Shown here one piece after another: positions 17,564 through 26,702 of a DNA stretch of 64,000 bases (within the stretch, counting starts at the first letter, position 1; each line of letters starts with the position of its first letter). The DNA lies in the NCBI GenBank assembly GCA_964570855.1, contig CAZMZR010000002.1:1-64000 (forward strand), in the 5' to 3' direction. This DNA is from JAFGPS01 sp964570855. GTDB lineage: Bacteria > Planctomycetota > Phycisphaerae > Sedimentisphaerales > Anaerobacaceae. The notes under the pieces are model-generated. The model made no database searches and had not been told where the DNA came from. It was given only the letters and a program-made list of their open reading frames with translations. The position numbers were made by a program, and so were the translations under genes.

Positions 17564-20500
17564 GAAGAAGATTCTATGGACGAACCAGCAAAGACGGGCA
17601 ATTACCGCACGCGGCAGTGACGTGCTTGTCACCGCCTCGGCGGGCACCGGCAAAACAGCCGTCCTGTCCGGCAGATGCGTCGATATCATATCAGGCAAGT
17701 CCGACGTCCGGAACCTGCTCGTCCTGACATTTACGGACGCCGCCGCCGAACAGATGCGTCTGCGAATCGCCCGGCAGCTCAGGGATGCATTCGAGCAAAA
17801 GCCGGACAATCACCTCCGCTACCAGCTTATTCTTCTGCAGGGCGCCGATATCAGTACGATACATTCGTTCTGCAAACGCCTTATCACGGAATACTTCTAC
17901 AAGCTCGACCTGGACCCGACTTTCAGGGTCATCGACGGCGACGAACAGAAACTTCTCAAAGCGGAGGTCCTCGAAGAAACCATCGACCGCACATGGGGAC
18001 AAAGTAACCTGCGTTCCGACCTGGAGCGGCTCCTGTACGGTCGTGACCTTCGGACCGGCGACGGCTTTCCAGCGAAGATTATAAGAATAAGCGATTTTTT
18101 GGACGGCATAGTTTCAAGAGAGAACTGGTACGAAAGGGCGGCAAAGCTTGCAGAAATCTCCAACCTCCTGTCTGGCGGCCTCGGCGAAAAACAGAAAAAA
18201 ATCATCACAAACAGATTGAGTGACATTCTCAGCCGTCTCCGTTACGTCCAAAAGCTCTCTATAAGCGCCGGGGCGGACGCCGGCTGGGCGGAGAAACTCG
18301 AAGAAACGCATATAAAAACTATAGCCGAATGTCTCGATTGTTTAATAAAAGGCCGCTGGGACGAATGCGCCGAGTCAATAAGAAATTTCAACAAGCCCAG
18401 GACTTACAAGCCTAAAGGCCCACCCGAGGAAATTGCCGAAGTGATCCGGCTGTCTGCAAAAAAGGCGGTGGACGAATTCGAGAATCTTTCGCAGCTTGCA
18501 ACGGTTAATCCCGACTACCTCGATAGCATCGGCGGTTCTTCCGGCTTGCAGACAAAAGTGCTCATTGAATTGATTAAACAATTCGATATGCTCTATAGCC
18601 GGGCCAAGCGAACGATTAACTGCCTGGATTTTGCCGACCTCGAACATTACGCCCTGAAACTTCTGACCAATGAAAATTCGCCGCTCGATGAGCCGTCGCC
18701 TTCTGAAACGGCCATGTCACTGCGGCAAAGATACCGGCACATATTTGTCGATGAATATCAGGACATAAATTCCGTCCAGCAGCGGATACTCCGGATGCTC
18801 AGCCCGGGCGGAAACATCCTCCAGGTCGGCGATGTCAAGCAGAGCATCTACGCGTTCCGGGGGGCCGAGCCGAATATTTTCATCGAACAGTTGAATCTGG
18901 CATCGAGTGACCCGAAGAATGTCACGGGCGGCCTGCGAGTCGATCTGAACGCCAATTTCCGCTCCGCCAAAGGAATCCTCGATTTCGTTAATAAAATTTT
19001 CGGCCGCATAATGACGGTCTCGTTTACAGGCATCGACTACGACGAATCGGCCCGGCTCAGACCTGCACTCGCAGAGGAACACGAAACGCCGTCAAAAGGG
19101 GACAATAATGCTATCGTCGAATTTCATATCCTCGATGAAACAAATAACGACCCGGACGAACAAGACGAGCAGGCGGACGAATCCGACGGCAGCGACGATT
19201 TGAACCTTGTCACTTCCCGCCGTCGTCAGGCGGCTATGATCGCCGGCCGTATCAGGCAAATGGTCGGGGCGGACACCGGCAGGGCCCAGTTCCAGGTATT
19301 TGACAAAGAGCAAAACGCCTTTCGGGACGTCCAATATCGTGACATTGTGGTACTCATGCGTTCTTTGGCCAAAAAAGCGAACGATTATGTCGAAGTGCTT
19401 CGCCTAGCGGGCGTGCCCGTGAGCTGTCAGGCCAGCGCGGGATATTTTCAGGCGACCGAAATCAGCGACTGCCTTAGCCTGCTGAAAATACTCGACAATC
19501 CACAGCGCGATATCGAGCTGGCGGCGGTATTGCGAAGCCCATTCTTCAAGGTCAGCGACAGTGAACTGGCCGGGATAAAAATCCATAATAAAAAAGGGCC
19601 GCAGCCGGGTGACTATTATAACTGCGTGCTGCAATATTCTAAAAACGGGCCGGATTCGAAACTTGCCGACAAGCTCAAGCAAATCCTCGCCCAAATTGAA
19701 CAATGGCGGACAACAGCCCGGCGGGGCAACCTGGCGGATTTAATCTGGCAGATATACCGCCAGACTGGCTTTCTGTCTTTTGTTTCAGCGATGCCCAACG
19801 GCCGCTCACGCAGGGCAAACCTTCTCAAACTCCACGACAGGGCCATCCAGTTCGAGGGATTTGCAAGCAGCTCCGGCATACCATCGCTGAGACGGTTCGT
19901 CGAATTTTTCGAAAAGCTCCAGGAAGTCGGCCAGGATTGGGCACCCGCCGAGCCGCAGTCTTCGGCCGGGAACGCCGTTCGCATCTTAAGCGTTCACAAA
20001 AGTAAGGGACTCGAATTTCCCGTCGTCTTTTTAGCCGAGTTGGAAAGCAGCTTTAACAAAAAAGATGTCCAGGCGGATTGCCTGGTCGATACCGAAAATA
20101 CAATAGGGCTGCAAATTATCGATCGCAGAACTAACAGTAAACTGAATTCGCTCGCACACCAGGTCATTGCCGAGCAGAAACTTGCAACATCTCTGGCCGA
20201 GGAAATGCGCATCCTTTACGTTGCGACAACCCGCGCCAGAGACAGAATTATATTAACCGCTTCACAGAAGCATACAAATTGCCGTCGAATTATAACAAAC
20301 GGCCTATTCTTCGGTGATGAGCCTGTCCCCGACTGGCAGCTTCGGGCCTGTCGCAATCCTCTGGAATGGATTCTCTACGGCCTTTCCGACCGGAAGATTC
20401 TGCAAGAAGCGTTCGACACCGGCCTGTCGGACAGGGCCGTCAACGATGATTTGTTCAGCTTCAAACTTTACGACCAGGCGGATTTGAAACGATTCTCCGA

Positions 20501-21311
20501 ATTCGTAATAAATCAAAAGGCAAATAAATTGTCACGACCATCTTCGGCCGCTAAAAAAACAAACAAAAAAAGTCAACATTCCGAGCTTCTTACCAGAATC
20601 AAAGAATCCTTGTCACGGCAATATCAATTCGGCGATTCGCCCTGGATACCGGCCAAAACTTCCGTCACGGCGTTGACGCATCGTAACGAAGAATATATAA
20701 AATTCGATTATTCAGGGACGCTGGACCGCCGACCTCGTGCACTCATGGCGACCGAACCGCAAACAATCGATATTCTCGAACCGAGACTAAAGGGAACCGC
20801 TTCGCATCTTGTCATTTCCCGGCTCGATTTATCCGCACCTGTCAGTGAAACGACGGTATCACGCACAATAGAAAAACTTGTTAACGAAAAAGCCATATCC
20901 GCCAAGGCCGCAGAGCATATCGATACGGAATCAATCGTGACATTTTTCAACAGCGAGCTGGGCCGGCTGTTATTCGATACCGGCAATTCGGTCTTACGTG
21001 AATGGCCTTTCACTTACGCTTTGCCAATTTCCGAATGGGATAATATGTTCGCCGTTCGAGATACGAATAACGAGATACGAGATACGATCATAGTTCAGGG
21101 TATTATTGATTTGTTGATACGAACACCGCAGGGTCTTGTGATAATAGATTTTAAAACAGATAATATAAAACCCGGCCGGGCCGAACAACGCGCCGAATTC
21201 TACCGCAGGCAGTTGGAGCTTTACGGCAGGGCGGCTTCGGCCATCCTGAAATCCAACACAATCGCAAAATGGCTATACTTTTTGACGCCGGGTGTTTCTA
21301 TCGAGGTATAA
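17556..21311 (+). CDS. addA: AddA, ATP-dependent helicase-nuclease
   Basis: This 1251-residue UvrD/RecB-family helicase has a Q-like motif WTNQQRRAI, Walker A SAGTGKTAVL near residues 28-37, the IHSFCKRLI motif, Walker B FVDEYQDIN near residue 398, GDVKQSIYAFRGAEP, the VHKSKGLEFPVVF motif and YVATTRARDRI. The C-terminal RecB nuclease domain has the IIDFKTDNI motif near residue 1195. It overlaps addB by 8 bases and ends two bases before the preferred start of the aminotransferase gene. AddAB is the double-strand-break processing enzyme in lineages without RecBCD. Confidence 0.93.
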   Translation: MAEKKILWTNQQRRAITARGSDVLVTASAGTGKTAVLSGRCVDIISGKSDVRNLLVLTFTDAAAEQMRLRIARQLRDAFEQKPDNHLRYQLILLQGADISTIHSFCKRLITEYFYKLDLDPTFRVIDGDEQKLLKAEVLEETIDRTWGQSNLRSDLERLLYGRDLRTGDGFPAKIIRISDFLDGIVSRENWYERAAKLAEISNLLSGGLGEKQKKIITNRLSDILSRLRYVQKLSISAGADAGWAEKLEETHIKTIAECLDCLIKGRWDECAESIRNFNKPRTYKPKGPPEEIAEVIRLSAKKAVDEFENLSQLATVNPDYLDSIGGSSGLQTKVLIELIKQFDMLYSRAKRTINCLDFADLEHYALKLLTNENSPLDEPSPSETAMSLRQRYRHIFVDEYQDINSVQQRILRMLSPGGNILQVGDVKQSIYAFRGAEPNIFIEQLNLASSDPKNVTGGLRVDLNANFRSAKGILDFVNKIFGRIMTVSFTGIDYDESARLRPALAEEHETPSKGDNNAIVEFHILDETNNDPDEQDEQADESDGSDDLNLVTSRRRQAAMIAGRIRQMVGADTGRAQFQVFDKEQNAFRDVQYRDIVVLMRSLAKKANDYVEVLRLAGVPVSCQASAGYFQATEISDCLSLLKILDNPQRDIELAAVLRSPFFKVSDSELAGIKIHNKKGPQPGDYYNCVLQYSKNGPDSKLADKLKQILAQIEQWRTTARRGNLADLIWQIYRQTGFLSFVSAMPNGRSRRANLLKLHDRAIQFEGFASSSGIPSLRRFVEFFEKLQEVGQDWAPAEPQSSAGNAVRILSVHKSKGLEFPVVFLAELESSFNKKDVQADCLVDTENTIGLQIIDRRTNSKLNSLAHQVIAEQKLATSLAEEMRILYVATTRARDRIILTASQKHTNCRRIITNGLFFGDEPVPDWQLRACRNPLEWILYGLSDRKILQEAFDTGLSDRAVNDDLFSFKLYDQADLKRFSEFVINQKANKLSRPSSAAKKTNKKSQHSELLTRIKESLSRQYQFGDSPWIPAKTSVTALTHRNEEYIKFDYSGTLDRRPRALMATEPQTIDILEPRLKGTASHLVISRLDLSAPVSETTVSRTIEKLVNEKAISAKAAEHIDTESIVTFFNSELGRLLFDTGNSVLREWPFTYALPISEWDNMFAVRDTNNEIRDTIIVQGIIDLLIRTPQGLVIIDFKTDNIKPGRAEQRAEFYRRQLELYGRAASAILKSNTIAKWLYFLTPGVSIEV

Positions 21312-21313
21312 AA

Positions 21314-22579
21314 ATGAAAGTATCCAGATTTGGTCGGAAAATTGCAGCTATATCCGGCATAGGCCGGCTCATGGAGGATTTGGGCAGCGCCTCCTCGAAA
21401 AACCGGGAAATGCTGATGCTCGGCGGAGGCAATCCCGCCCACATTCCCGAAGTTCAGAAATATTTTCGATTAAGTATGGAAAAGCTCTTACAGGACGGCT
21501 GCGAATTCGAGCGGGCCATCGGCAATTATGACCCGCCGGGCGGCAATACGGAATTCATCGATGCGATTGCATCGCTATTAAGGGACGAGCTTGGCTGGGA
21601 CGTGACAAAAAAAAATATCGCCCTTACCAACGGCAGCCAGACGGCATTTTTCATTCTTTTCAATATTTTCGCCGGCGCCTTCGAGGATGGTGACGACAGG
21701 AAAATACTTTTCCCCTTAGCCCCCGAATATATCGGATATAGTGACGTAGGTCTGGCGGAGGATTTATTCGTCGCCAATAAGCCGTTGATCAAGCATATAG
21801 ATAATCACACTTTCAAATATCATATTAATTTCGACCTGTTAAACGTCACCGAACAAATCGGTGCAATCTGCGTCTCGCGTCCCACCAATCCGACCGGTAA
21901 CGTTTTAACGGATACGGAAATTGAAAAGCTCGGCGAGCTTGCCGGGACACACAATATCCCATTGATTATAGATAATGCTTACGGTACGCCGTTTCCGGAT
22001 ATTGTATTTACAGAGGCCAGGGCCAGATGGAACAAGCAGACTATTTACTGCATGAGCCTCTCGAAGCTCGGCCTGCCCGCCGTGCGAACCGGGATTGTTA
22101 TCGCCGACGAAGAAGTCATCGAGATGGTCTCAAGAGTTAACGCCGTGATTAGTCTTGCTCCCGGTGGTATGGGTGCGGCGATTGCGAGAGATTTATTCAA
22201 AACCGGTGAAATTATCCGTCTGGCCCGTGACATTATCAAGCCGTTCTACCGGGAAAAGGCCCGGGCGGTTCTGGAACAGGTATTCAGAGAGTTGGACGGG
22301 ATTGATTTTCACGTTCACAAACCAGAAGGGGCGTTCTTTTTGTGGCTGTGGTTCCCGGAGCTGCCGATCACCGACAGCGAACTTTACGAAAGGCTCAAGA
22401 AAAGAGGCGTTCTGGTTGTTCCCGGCAATTATTTCTTCCCGGGCTTGAAAGAGACATGGCGGCATAAAAACGAATGTATCCGCGTGAACTATTCCCAGGA
22501 CACAGAGACCGTCACCGCCGGTATAAAAATCATCGCCGAAGAAGTAAAACGAGCCTATAATGCCGAACAAAGCAATTGA
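21314..22579 (+). CDS. avtA: valine-pyruvate-type aminotransferase (AvtA-like)
   Basis: Start ATG 21314 is chosen over an earlier in-frame codon inside addA because it follows the addA stop directly and has GAGG upstream; this gives 421 residues. It is a fold-type I PLP aminotransferase with MLGGGNPAHIPEV, SRPTNPTGNV, DNAYGTPFPDI and SLSKLGLPAVRTG, whose lysine binds PLP. The N-terminal GRLMEDLG segment and overall length match E. coli AvtA (417), which exchanges valine or alanine with pyruvate/2-oxoisovalerate. Co-transcription with addA looks incidental. Confidence 0.88.
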   Translation: MKVSRFGRKIAAISGIGRLMEDLGSASSKNREMLMLGGGNPAHIPEVQKYFRLSMEKLLQDGCEFERAIGNYDPPGGNTEFIDAIASLLRDELGWDVTKKNIALTNGSQTAFFILFNIFAGAFEDGDDRKILFPLAPEYIGYSDVGLAEDLFVANKPLIKHIDNHTFKYHINFDLLNVTEQIGAICVSRPTNPTGNVLTDTEIEKLGELAGTHNIPLIIDNAYGTPFPDIVFTEARARWNKQTIYCMSLSKLGLPAVRTGIVIADEEVIEMVSRVNAVISLAPGGMGAAIARDLFKTGEIIRLARDIIKPFYREKARAVLEQVFRELDGIDFHVHKPEGAFFLWLWFPELPITDSELYERLKKRGVLVVPGNYFFPGLKETWRHKNECIRVNYSQDTETVTAGIKIIAEEVKRAYNAEQSN

Positions 22580-22605
22580 CCGATTAAGAAACTCCTTCGA
22601 CTGAA

Positions 22606-22707
22606 TTAGTTCTCAGGAACCGGTTCCCACCATAATCGTGGATAATCCCGGCCTTCGAGAATCCACCATATATCGTCGGTGCTATCGGCAAGATCGGCCT
22701 GTTTAAC
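22606..22707 (-). pseudogene. decayed C-terminal fragment of a GLUG-repeat protein
   Basis: On the minus strand a 33-codon open stretch ends in TAA at 22608-22606 and contains STDDIWWILEGRDYPRLWW. The same terminal motif closes the GLUG protein at 26703 (EDIWFMPEDDYPSLKWE) and follows the GLUG region of the protein at 22730 (IWVIWDGYDYPHLQW). An in-frame TGA lies just upstream and there is no start codon or ribosome site. It is therefore a leftover gene end, directly downstream of the GLUG/FGE gene. Confidence 0.7.
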
Positions 22708-22729
22708 TCATACCTTTAAGAACACATCT

Positions 22730-24784
22730 TTAGTCAATGATATTAATAGTAGTACACACCCGAAATCCAACGTCCCACCGGTTTTGTTGCGGGATGATTC
22801 CATGACGGCAAGCCACGTGGCAACGATCGCCTTTCTCACTCCAGCAACCGCCGCGTAGAATTCGATTAGTTACGATAGGCGTATCAGGGCCTGGTGGATT
22901 ATACGGAGGACTTGTACTATAATAACTGGAAATGTACCAGTCCCGGCACCATTCCCAGACATTTCCACTAATGTCACACAAGCCATAGCCTCCCTGTTCA
23001 CCATAATATCCCACGGGAGATACAAATGGATAAGAGGTTAAGTTTAATGGATTACAAAAGTCTCTTATGTCATCATTTGCCCTATAATTTGCACTACTGC
23101 AATCAATATCATTACTCCCCCAGGGATACTGATAATACGGATCATGATAACCGCCACGCGCAGCGTATTCCCACTCGGCCTCGGTGGGCAGGCGATATCC
23201 ATAGTAATCACAAAAAGCCTTGGCCCCGTACCAGCTCACATCCACTACCGGATAATCAGCCATGCTGTTAGTATCACGGCTGCGTACTATGAACTGCCCC
23301 TGAGTGTATTCTATCTGACTGGAAGAAATTGCACTTAGGGTATAAAAATACGGCTCAACCTGGTTGCCGTCTGGGATAGCATACACCACGCCGTCAATAA
23401 CATGGATTAGCTCACCGGCCAGCGCTGCATTGAGGTATTCAGTGTATTGGGCATTCGTGGTTTCATATTTGCTAATATTGAAGCTGTCTAAGGTAACCGA
23501 ATGAACAGGTTTTTCATCGTCATTGCCCACATCATAATGATCGCCCATCTCGAATGTACCGCCCGGAATATCTACAAACACAATCGTCGGCTTCGGTCCA
23601 GACTCCCATTGAAGATGGGGATAGTCGTATCCATCCCAGATCACCCAAATATTATTGAAGTCCCAGTCGGTAAAGTTTGTTTGCTGCGTCATCTGATTAT
23701 GTGTCAGTGGTGTTCCCTGTTCATTATCAGGGCCCGCTGTGATAAGATAATAGCAGTTGCTAATACTGCCTTCACTGTCACTCAATCCGCACAGGCCACC
23801 GAGATAGTTACCCCCGGTTATCTTACCCGTGGAATAGCAATTGCTAATAATACCTATATTATATCCGCACAGACCACCAACTTGGACAGAATTCTCTGCG
23901 CCGATTACTATACCCGTGGAATAGCAATTTCTAATACTATTGTAGCTATTATATCCGCACAGGCCACCGAGAATATCACCACCCGTTATTGTACCCGTGG
24001 AATAGCAACTGCTGACACTGCCATAGACGCTACGTCCACACAGGCCACCGAGATAGTTCGAATCATTTCTGCCAGTTGGCCCGGTTACCTTGCATGTTGA
24101 ATAACATTTGTCGATAATGCCGTGCTCGTGCTCTCCGCACAGGCCACCGAGCATGGCAGAACTATCTCCGCCGGTTACTGTGCCCGTTGAATAGCAGTTT
24201 ATAATACTACCAAAATAGCACAATCCACACAGGCCACCGAGAATTTCAGAATCGTCTCCGCCAACTACCTTACCCGCTGAATAGCAGTGACTTATACTAC
24301 CGTATTCGTTATGTCCGCACAGGCCGCCGAGATTTTCAGAATTATCGGAGCCGATGACATTTACATTTTCCAGACCAAGATTCTTTATCTCAGCATTTGT
24401 GCTGGAAATTAGACCAAACAGACCAAGATAATCATTACCCACTCCATTGTCATCGATTGAAAAGTTACTTATCACGTGTCCGGCACCATCAAAGACTCCG
24501 GTAAAAGGAATTCCCTGAAACCACTTCTCAACATCATCTGTATCAGGAGCAATCACTGCCTTGACGAAGATCTTGCCGCCGGGAAGATTCGGGTCCAGGT
24601 CGATGTCGTCGGTCAGGATGAAATTCTTGTTGTAATCTTCGGGACTATCGCCAAGCAGGATAAGGTCCTCAACTGTTGCGATTTGGTATGGGTCAGCCGC
24701 CGTCCCGCTACCGCCGGTATATCCCAAGGCATTGGCCGTGAATAAAAAGAATACAAAAAACACACAAGGTATTGACTTTCCCAT
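22730..24784 (-). CDS. exported GLUG-repeat protein with C-terminal FGE-sulfatase-like domain
   Basis: The start at 24784 is chosen over an earlier ATG because GAGAGGA lies upstream and a signal peptide follows at once (IPCVFFVFFLFTANA); this gives 684 residues. The N-terminal segment (GTAADPYQIATVEDLILLG) is typical of GLUG proteins. At least eight GLUG-like units (GGLCG-N-x-GSIS-CYSTG) fill about residues 110-350 and should form a beta-solenoid. From about residue 410 there is a formylglycine-enzyme-like C-type-lectin fold: FVDIPGGTFEMGD, GYRLPTEAEWEYAARGG, GNVWEWCRDWY and GFRVC. One of the two active-site cysteines of true formylglycine enzymes appears missing, so a binding role is more likely. 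It is an extracellular or surface protein. Confidence 0.85.
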   Translation of the reverse strand: MGKSIPCVFFVFFLFTANALGYTGGSGTAADPYQIATVEDLILLGDSPEDYNKNFILTDDIDLDPNLPGGKIFVKAVIAPDTDDVEKWFQGIPFTGVFDGAGHVISNFSIDDNGVGNDYLGLFGLISSTNAEIKNLGLENVNVIGSDNSENLGGLCGHNEYGSISHCYSAGKVVGGDDSEILGGLCGLCYFGSIINCYSTGTVTGGDSSAMLGGLCGEHEHGIIDKCYSTCKVTGPTGRNDSNYLGGLCGRSVYGSVSSCYSTGTITGGDILGGLCGYNSYNSIRNCYSTGIVIGAENSVQVGGLCGYNIGIISNCYSTGKITGGNYLGGLCGLSDSEGSISNCYYLITAGPDNEQGTPLTHNQMTQQTNFTDWDFNNIWVIWDGYDYPHLQWESGPKPTIVFVDIPGGTFEMGDHYDVGNDDEKPVHSVTLDSFNISKYETTNAQYTEYLNAALAGELIHVIDGVVYAIPDGNQVEPYFYTLSAISSSQIEYTQGQFIVRSRDTNSMADYPVVDVSWYGAKAFCDYYGYRLPTEAEWEYAARGGYHDPYYQYPWGSNDIDCSSANYRANDDIRDFCNPLNLTSYPFVSPVGYYGEQGGYGLCDISGNVWEWCRDWYISSYYSTSPPYNPPGPDTPIVTNRILRGGCWSEKGDRCHVACRHGIIPQQNRWDVGFRVCTTINIID

Positions 24785-24868
24785 TGCTCTGTCCTCTCTG
24801 TTTTTCAATACACCATCTCTTGACACATCCACATCATCCAGTATTAAAAATACCGAAATAAACTTTCC

Positions 24869-26617
24869 TTAATTCATCGGAAATACAATGTCGTCAATCC
24901 AGGCACTATCAGTACCTACAGACACAGAACGGTCCTTCACATATTCCCACCTAAAGGCTCTGGTGCCCGCGGTTACAGGGAAGAACACCTGAGTCCAATC
25001 CCGCTCGCCCGACCAATTGTCCTTCTCCATGCCGTCAATATAGAACTTCAAGTGATCAAAATATGCTTCAGAAGAGACCTTGTAATAGAAACTGATTTCT
25101 CCATCAACACAATCAAGTGTTATCTTTAAGACACTACTTTGATTATCTCCGATCAAACCTGCCTGAGCGCTGTAACGGCCGGAGTTCCTCTCGCCCGAGC
25201 AGACTATCCAGTACGCATCGCCGGAGACCTCCCAAGGGAGACTATCCAAATGACCCGACTCAAATCCTTCCGCACTCTGGTCATATTCCAGGCCTGATGA
25301 CACCCACTGAGGATAATGATAACCCATGTCCACAGTGCCTTGGTCGCCTACCTCATCGGTACGGGTTGTACGCTCGCCCAAGCCCAGGTTGGATGCGGTA
25401 TCATTTCCCGCGTCCACACACGGGCTATCCCACCACTGGCCCGCACCTATCTGGCTGAGGTAATAGTCACCAAGCGGACCGCTCACAAAGCGAGGGTTGG
25501 CGCTGGTATTGCCGGTGCCTGCATGGCCCCCAGCTATGCAAGAGTAGGAGACAATCGTGGTCGAAGGGTACTTGCTTCCCGTAAGGATTTCATCACGGGT
25601 CGCCGCCTCGTTGCCCCATAGAATCGAGTTGGTTATTGTTGTTGTCCCAGTAGAGTAGTTGTAAAGCGCACCGCCGAAATCGGCTCTGTTCCCACTGAGG
25701 GTACAGTTGTGCAGGTCAACCGACGACTGTTCCCAAACACCGATGGCCCCCCCATGTACCGCACGGTTTGCCCAAAAGGCGCAATTGATGAAAACGGGAT
25801 GCGATGAAAAATCACTGTCGACAGCGCCTCCGGCACTGGTCACTGTGTAAGGGTCTGAACGGATACTACTTGTGAGCGTCATTTCGACTGCCTCATTGTC
25901 CATGAATAGGCAGTTCATGAAGACAGGGGAGGCATCGCGATTCCAGACGGCACCACCTTGATTGGCCATGTTCCGTGAGAACCTACAATTCCTGAAGGTC
26001 GGACTTCCACGGCGAATGAGGACCCCTCCACCGTCGTTATCATAGCCGGGGACCTCCCCCTTGTCGGCCGTGCCGCCGGTCACCACAAAGCCATCCAGCA
26101 CAGCATCGGCATTCGTCCCGCTGCCGGTTACGACATGGTAGCAATTCTCAGCGCGATTTGGATCGGTAGACGAGTCATCAAGCCCGCCATCTTCCCTATC
26201 GTCGCCGTTGAGATCGCCGCTTAGGATGGTCTTGAATAGGTCTATATGCCGGGTATTGGGGTCTATTGGGATGTCATTGGCGTCAAGGACGCCGGGCCCG
26301 GCATACCCCCCCGTGAGCGTAACGCCACTGATCAACTGGAACGTGGCTTCCCGGTCACCTGGTGTCATCCCATTGCCTTGATCCGGTCGGTAGGTCCCTT
26401 GGGCCACCCGGATCATCTCATCAGCTTGCACCACGGCCAAGGCATCCTGAAGGTGCACGAATGCAGTCTCCCAACTGCTGCCGTCATGGATCTGTCCTGG
26501 GGCATCGTCATCTACATACCAGACACGTTGAATAACCACCGGGTCATTCGGATCGGCCCAGGAAATGCACGAAACAGTACAAACAAGCATAAATATAAGG
26601 AATCTTTGTCGCGTCAT
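24869..26617 (-). CDS. exported right-handed beta-helix protein
   Basis: ATG 26617 is preferred to an upstream in-frame codon because GGAGG lies 8 bases before it; this gives 582 residues. A signal peptide (RFLIFMLVCTVSCISWA) precedes WYVDDDAPG, a frequent opening of planctomycete parallel beta-helix proteins. Residues about 40-400 have repeated turns such as GGVTLTGGYAG, GGGVLIRRGSPTFRNC, GGAVWNRDASPVFMNC and GGALYNYSTG, as in chlamydial Pmp-like and pectate-lyase-like helices. The last 130 residues form a separate beta-sandwich-like domain (DGEISFYYKVSSEAYFD, WIDDIVF), like jelly-roll binding modules. No catalytic residues are evident. It is likely a surface or secreted protein. Confidence 0.82.
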   Translation of the reverse strand: MTRQRFLIFMLVCTVSCISWADPNDPVVIQRVWYVDDDAPGQIHDGSSWETAFVHLQDALAVVQADEMIRVAQGTYRPDQGNGMTPGDREATFQLISGVTLTGGYAGPGVLDANDIPIDPNTRHIDLFKTILSGDLNGDDREDGGLDDSSTDPNRAENCYHVVTGSGTNADAVLDGFVVTGGTADKGEVPGYDNDGGGVLIRRGSPTFRNCRFSRNMANQGGAVWNRDASPVFMNCLFMDNEAVEMTLTSSIRSDPYTVTSAGGAVDSDFSSHPVFINCAFWANRAVHGGAIGVWEQSSVDLHNCTLSGNRADFGGALYNYSTGTTTITNSILWGNEAATRDEILTGSKYPSTTIVSYSCIAGGHAGTGNTSANPRFVSGPLGDYYLSQIGAGQWWDSPCVDAGNDTASNLGLGERTTRTDEVGDQGTVDMGYHYPQWVSSGLEYDQSAEGFESGHLDSLPWEVSGDAYWIVCSGERNSGRYSAQAGLIGDNQSSVLKITLDCVDGEISFYYKVSSEAYFDHLKFYIDGMEKDNWSGERDWTQVFFPVTAGTRAFRWEYVKDRSVSVGTDSAWIDDIVFPMN

Positions 26618-26702
26618 GTCTCTATCCTCCAGATTTCTTTCTTTACGTACTATCAATAAGCAAACGCCTGAAAACTTAATTCATAACCCAATTATTGTTA
26701 AT

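Noticed and set aside
23501..24100. Plus-strand 199-codon frame within the GLUG/FGE gene
   Set aside because: Antisense shadow of repeat-rich coding sequence.
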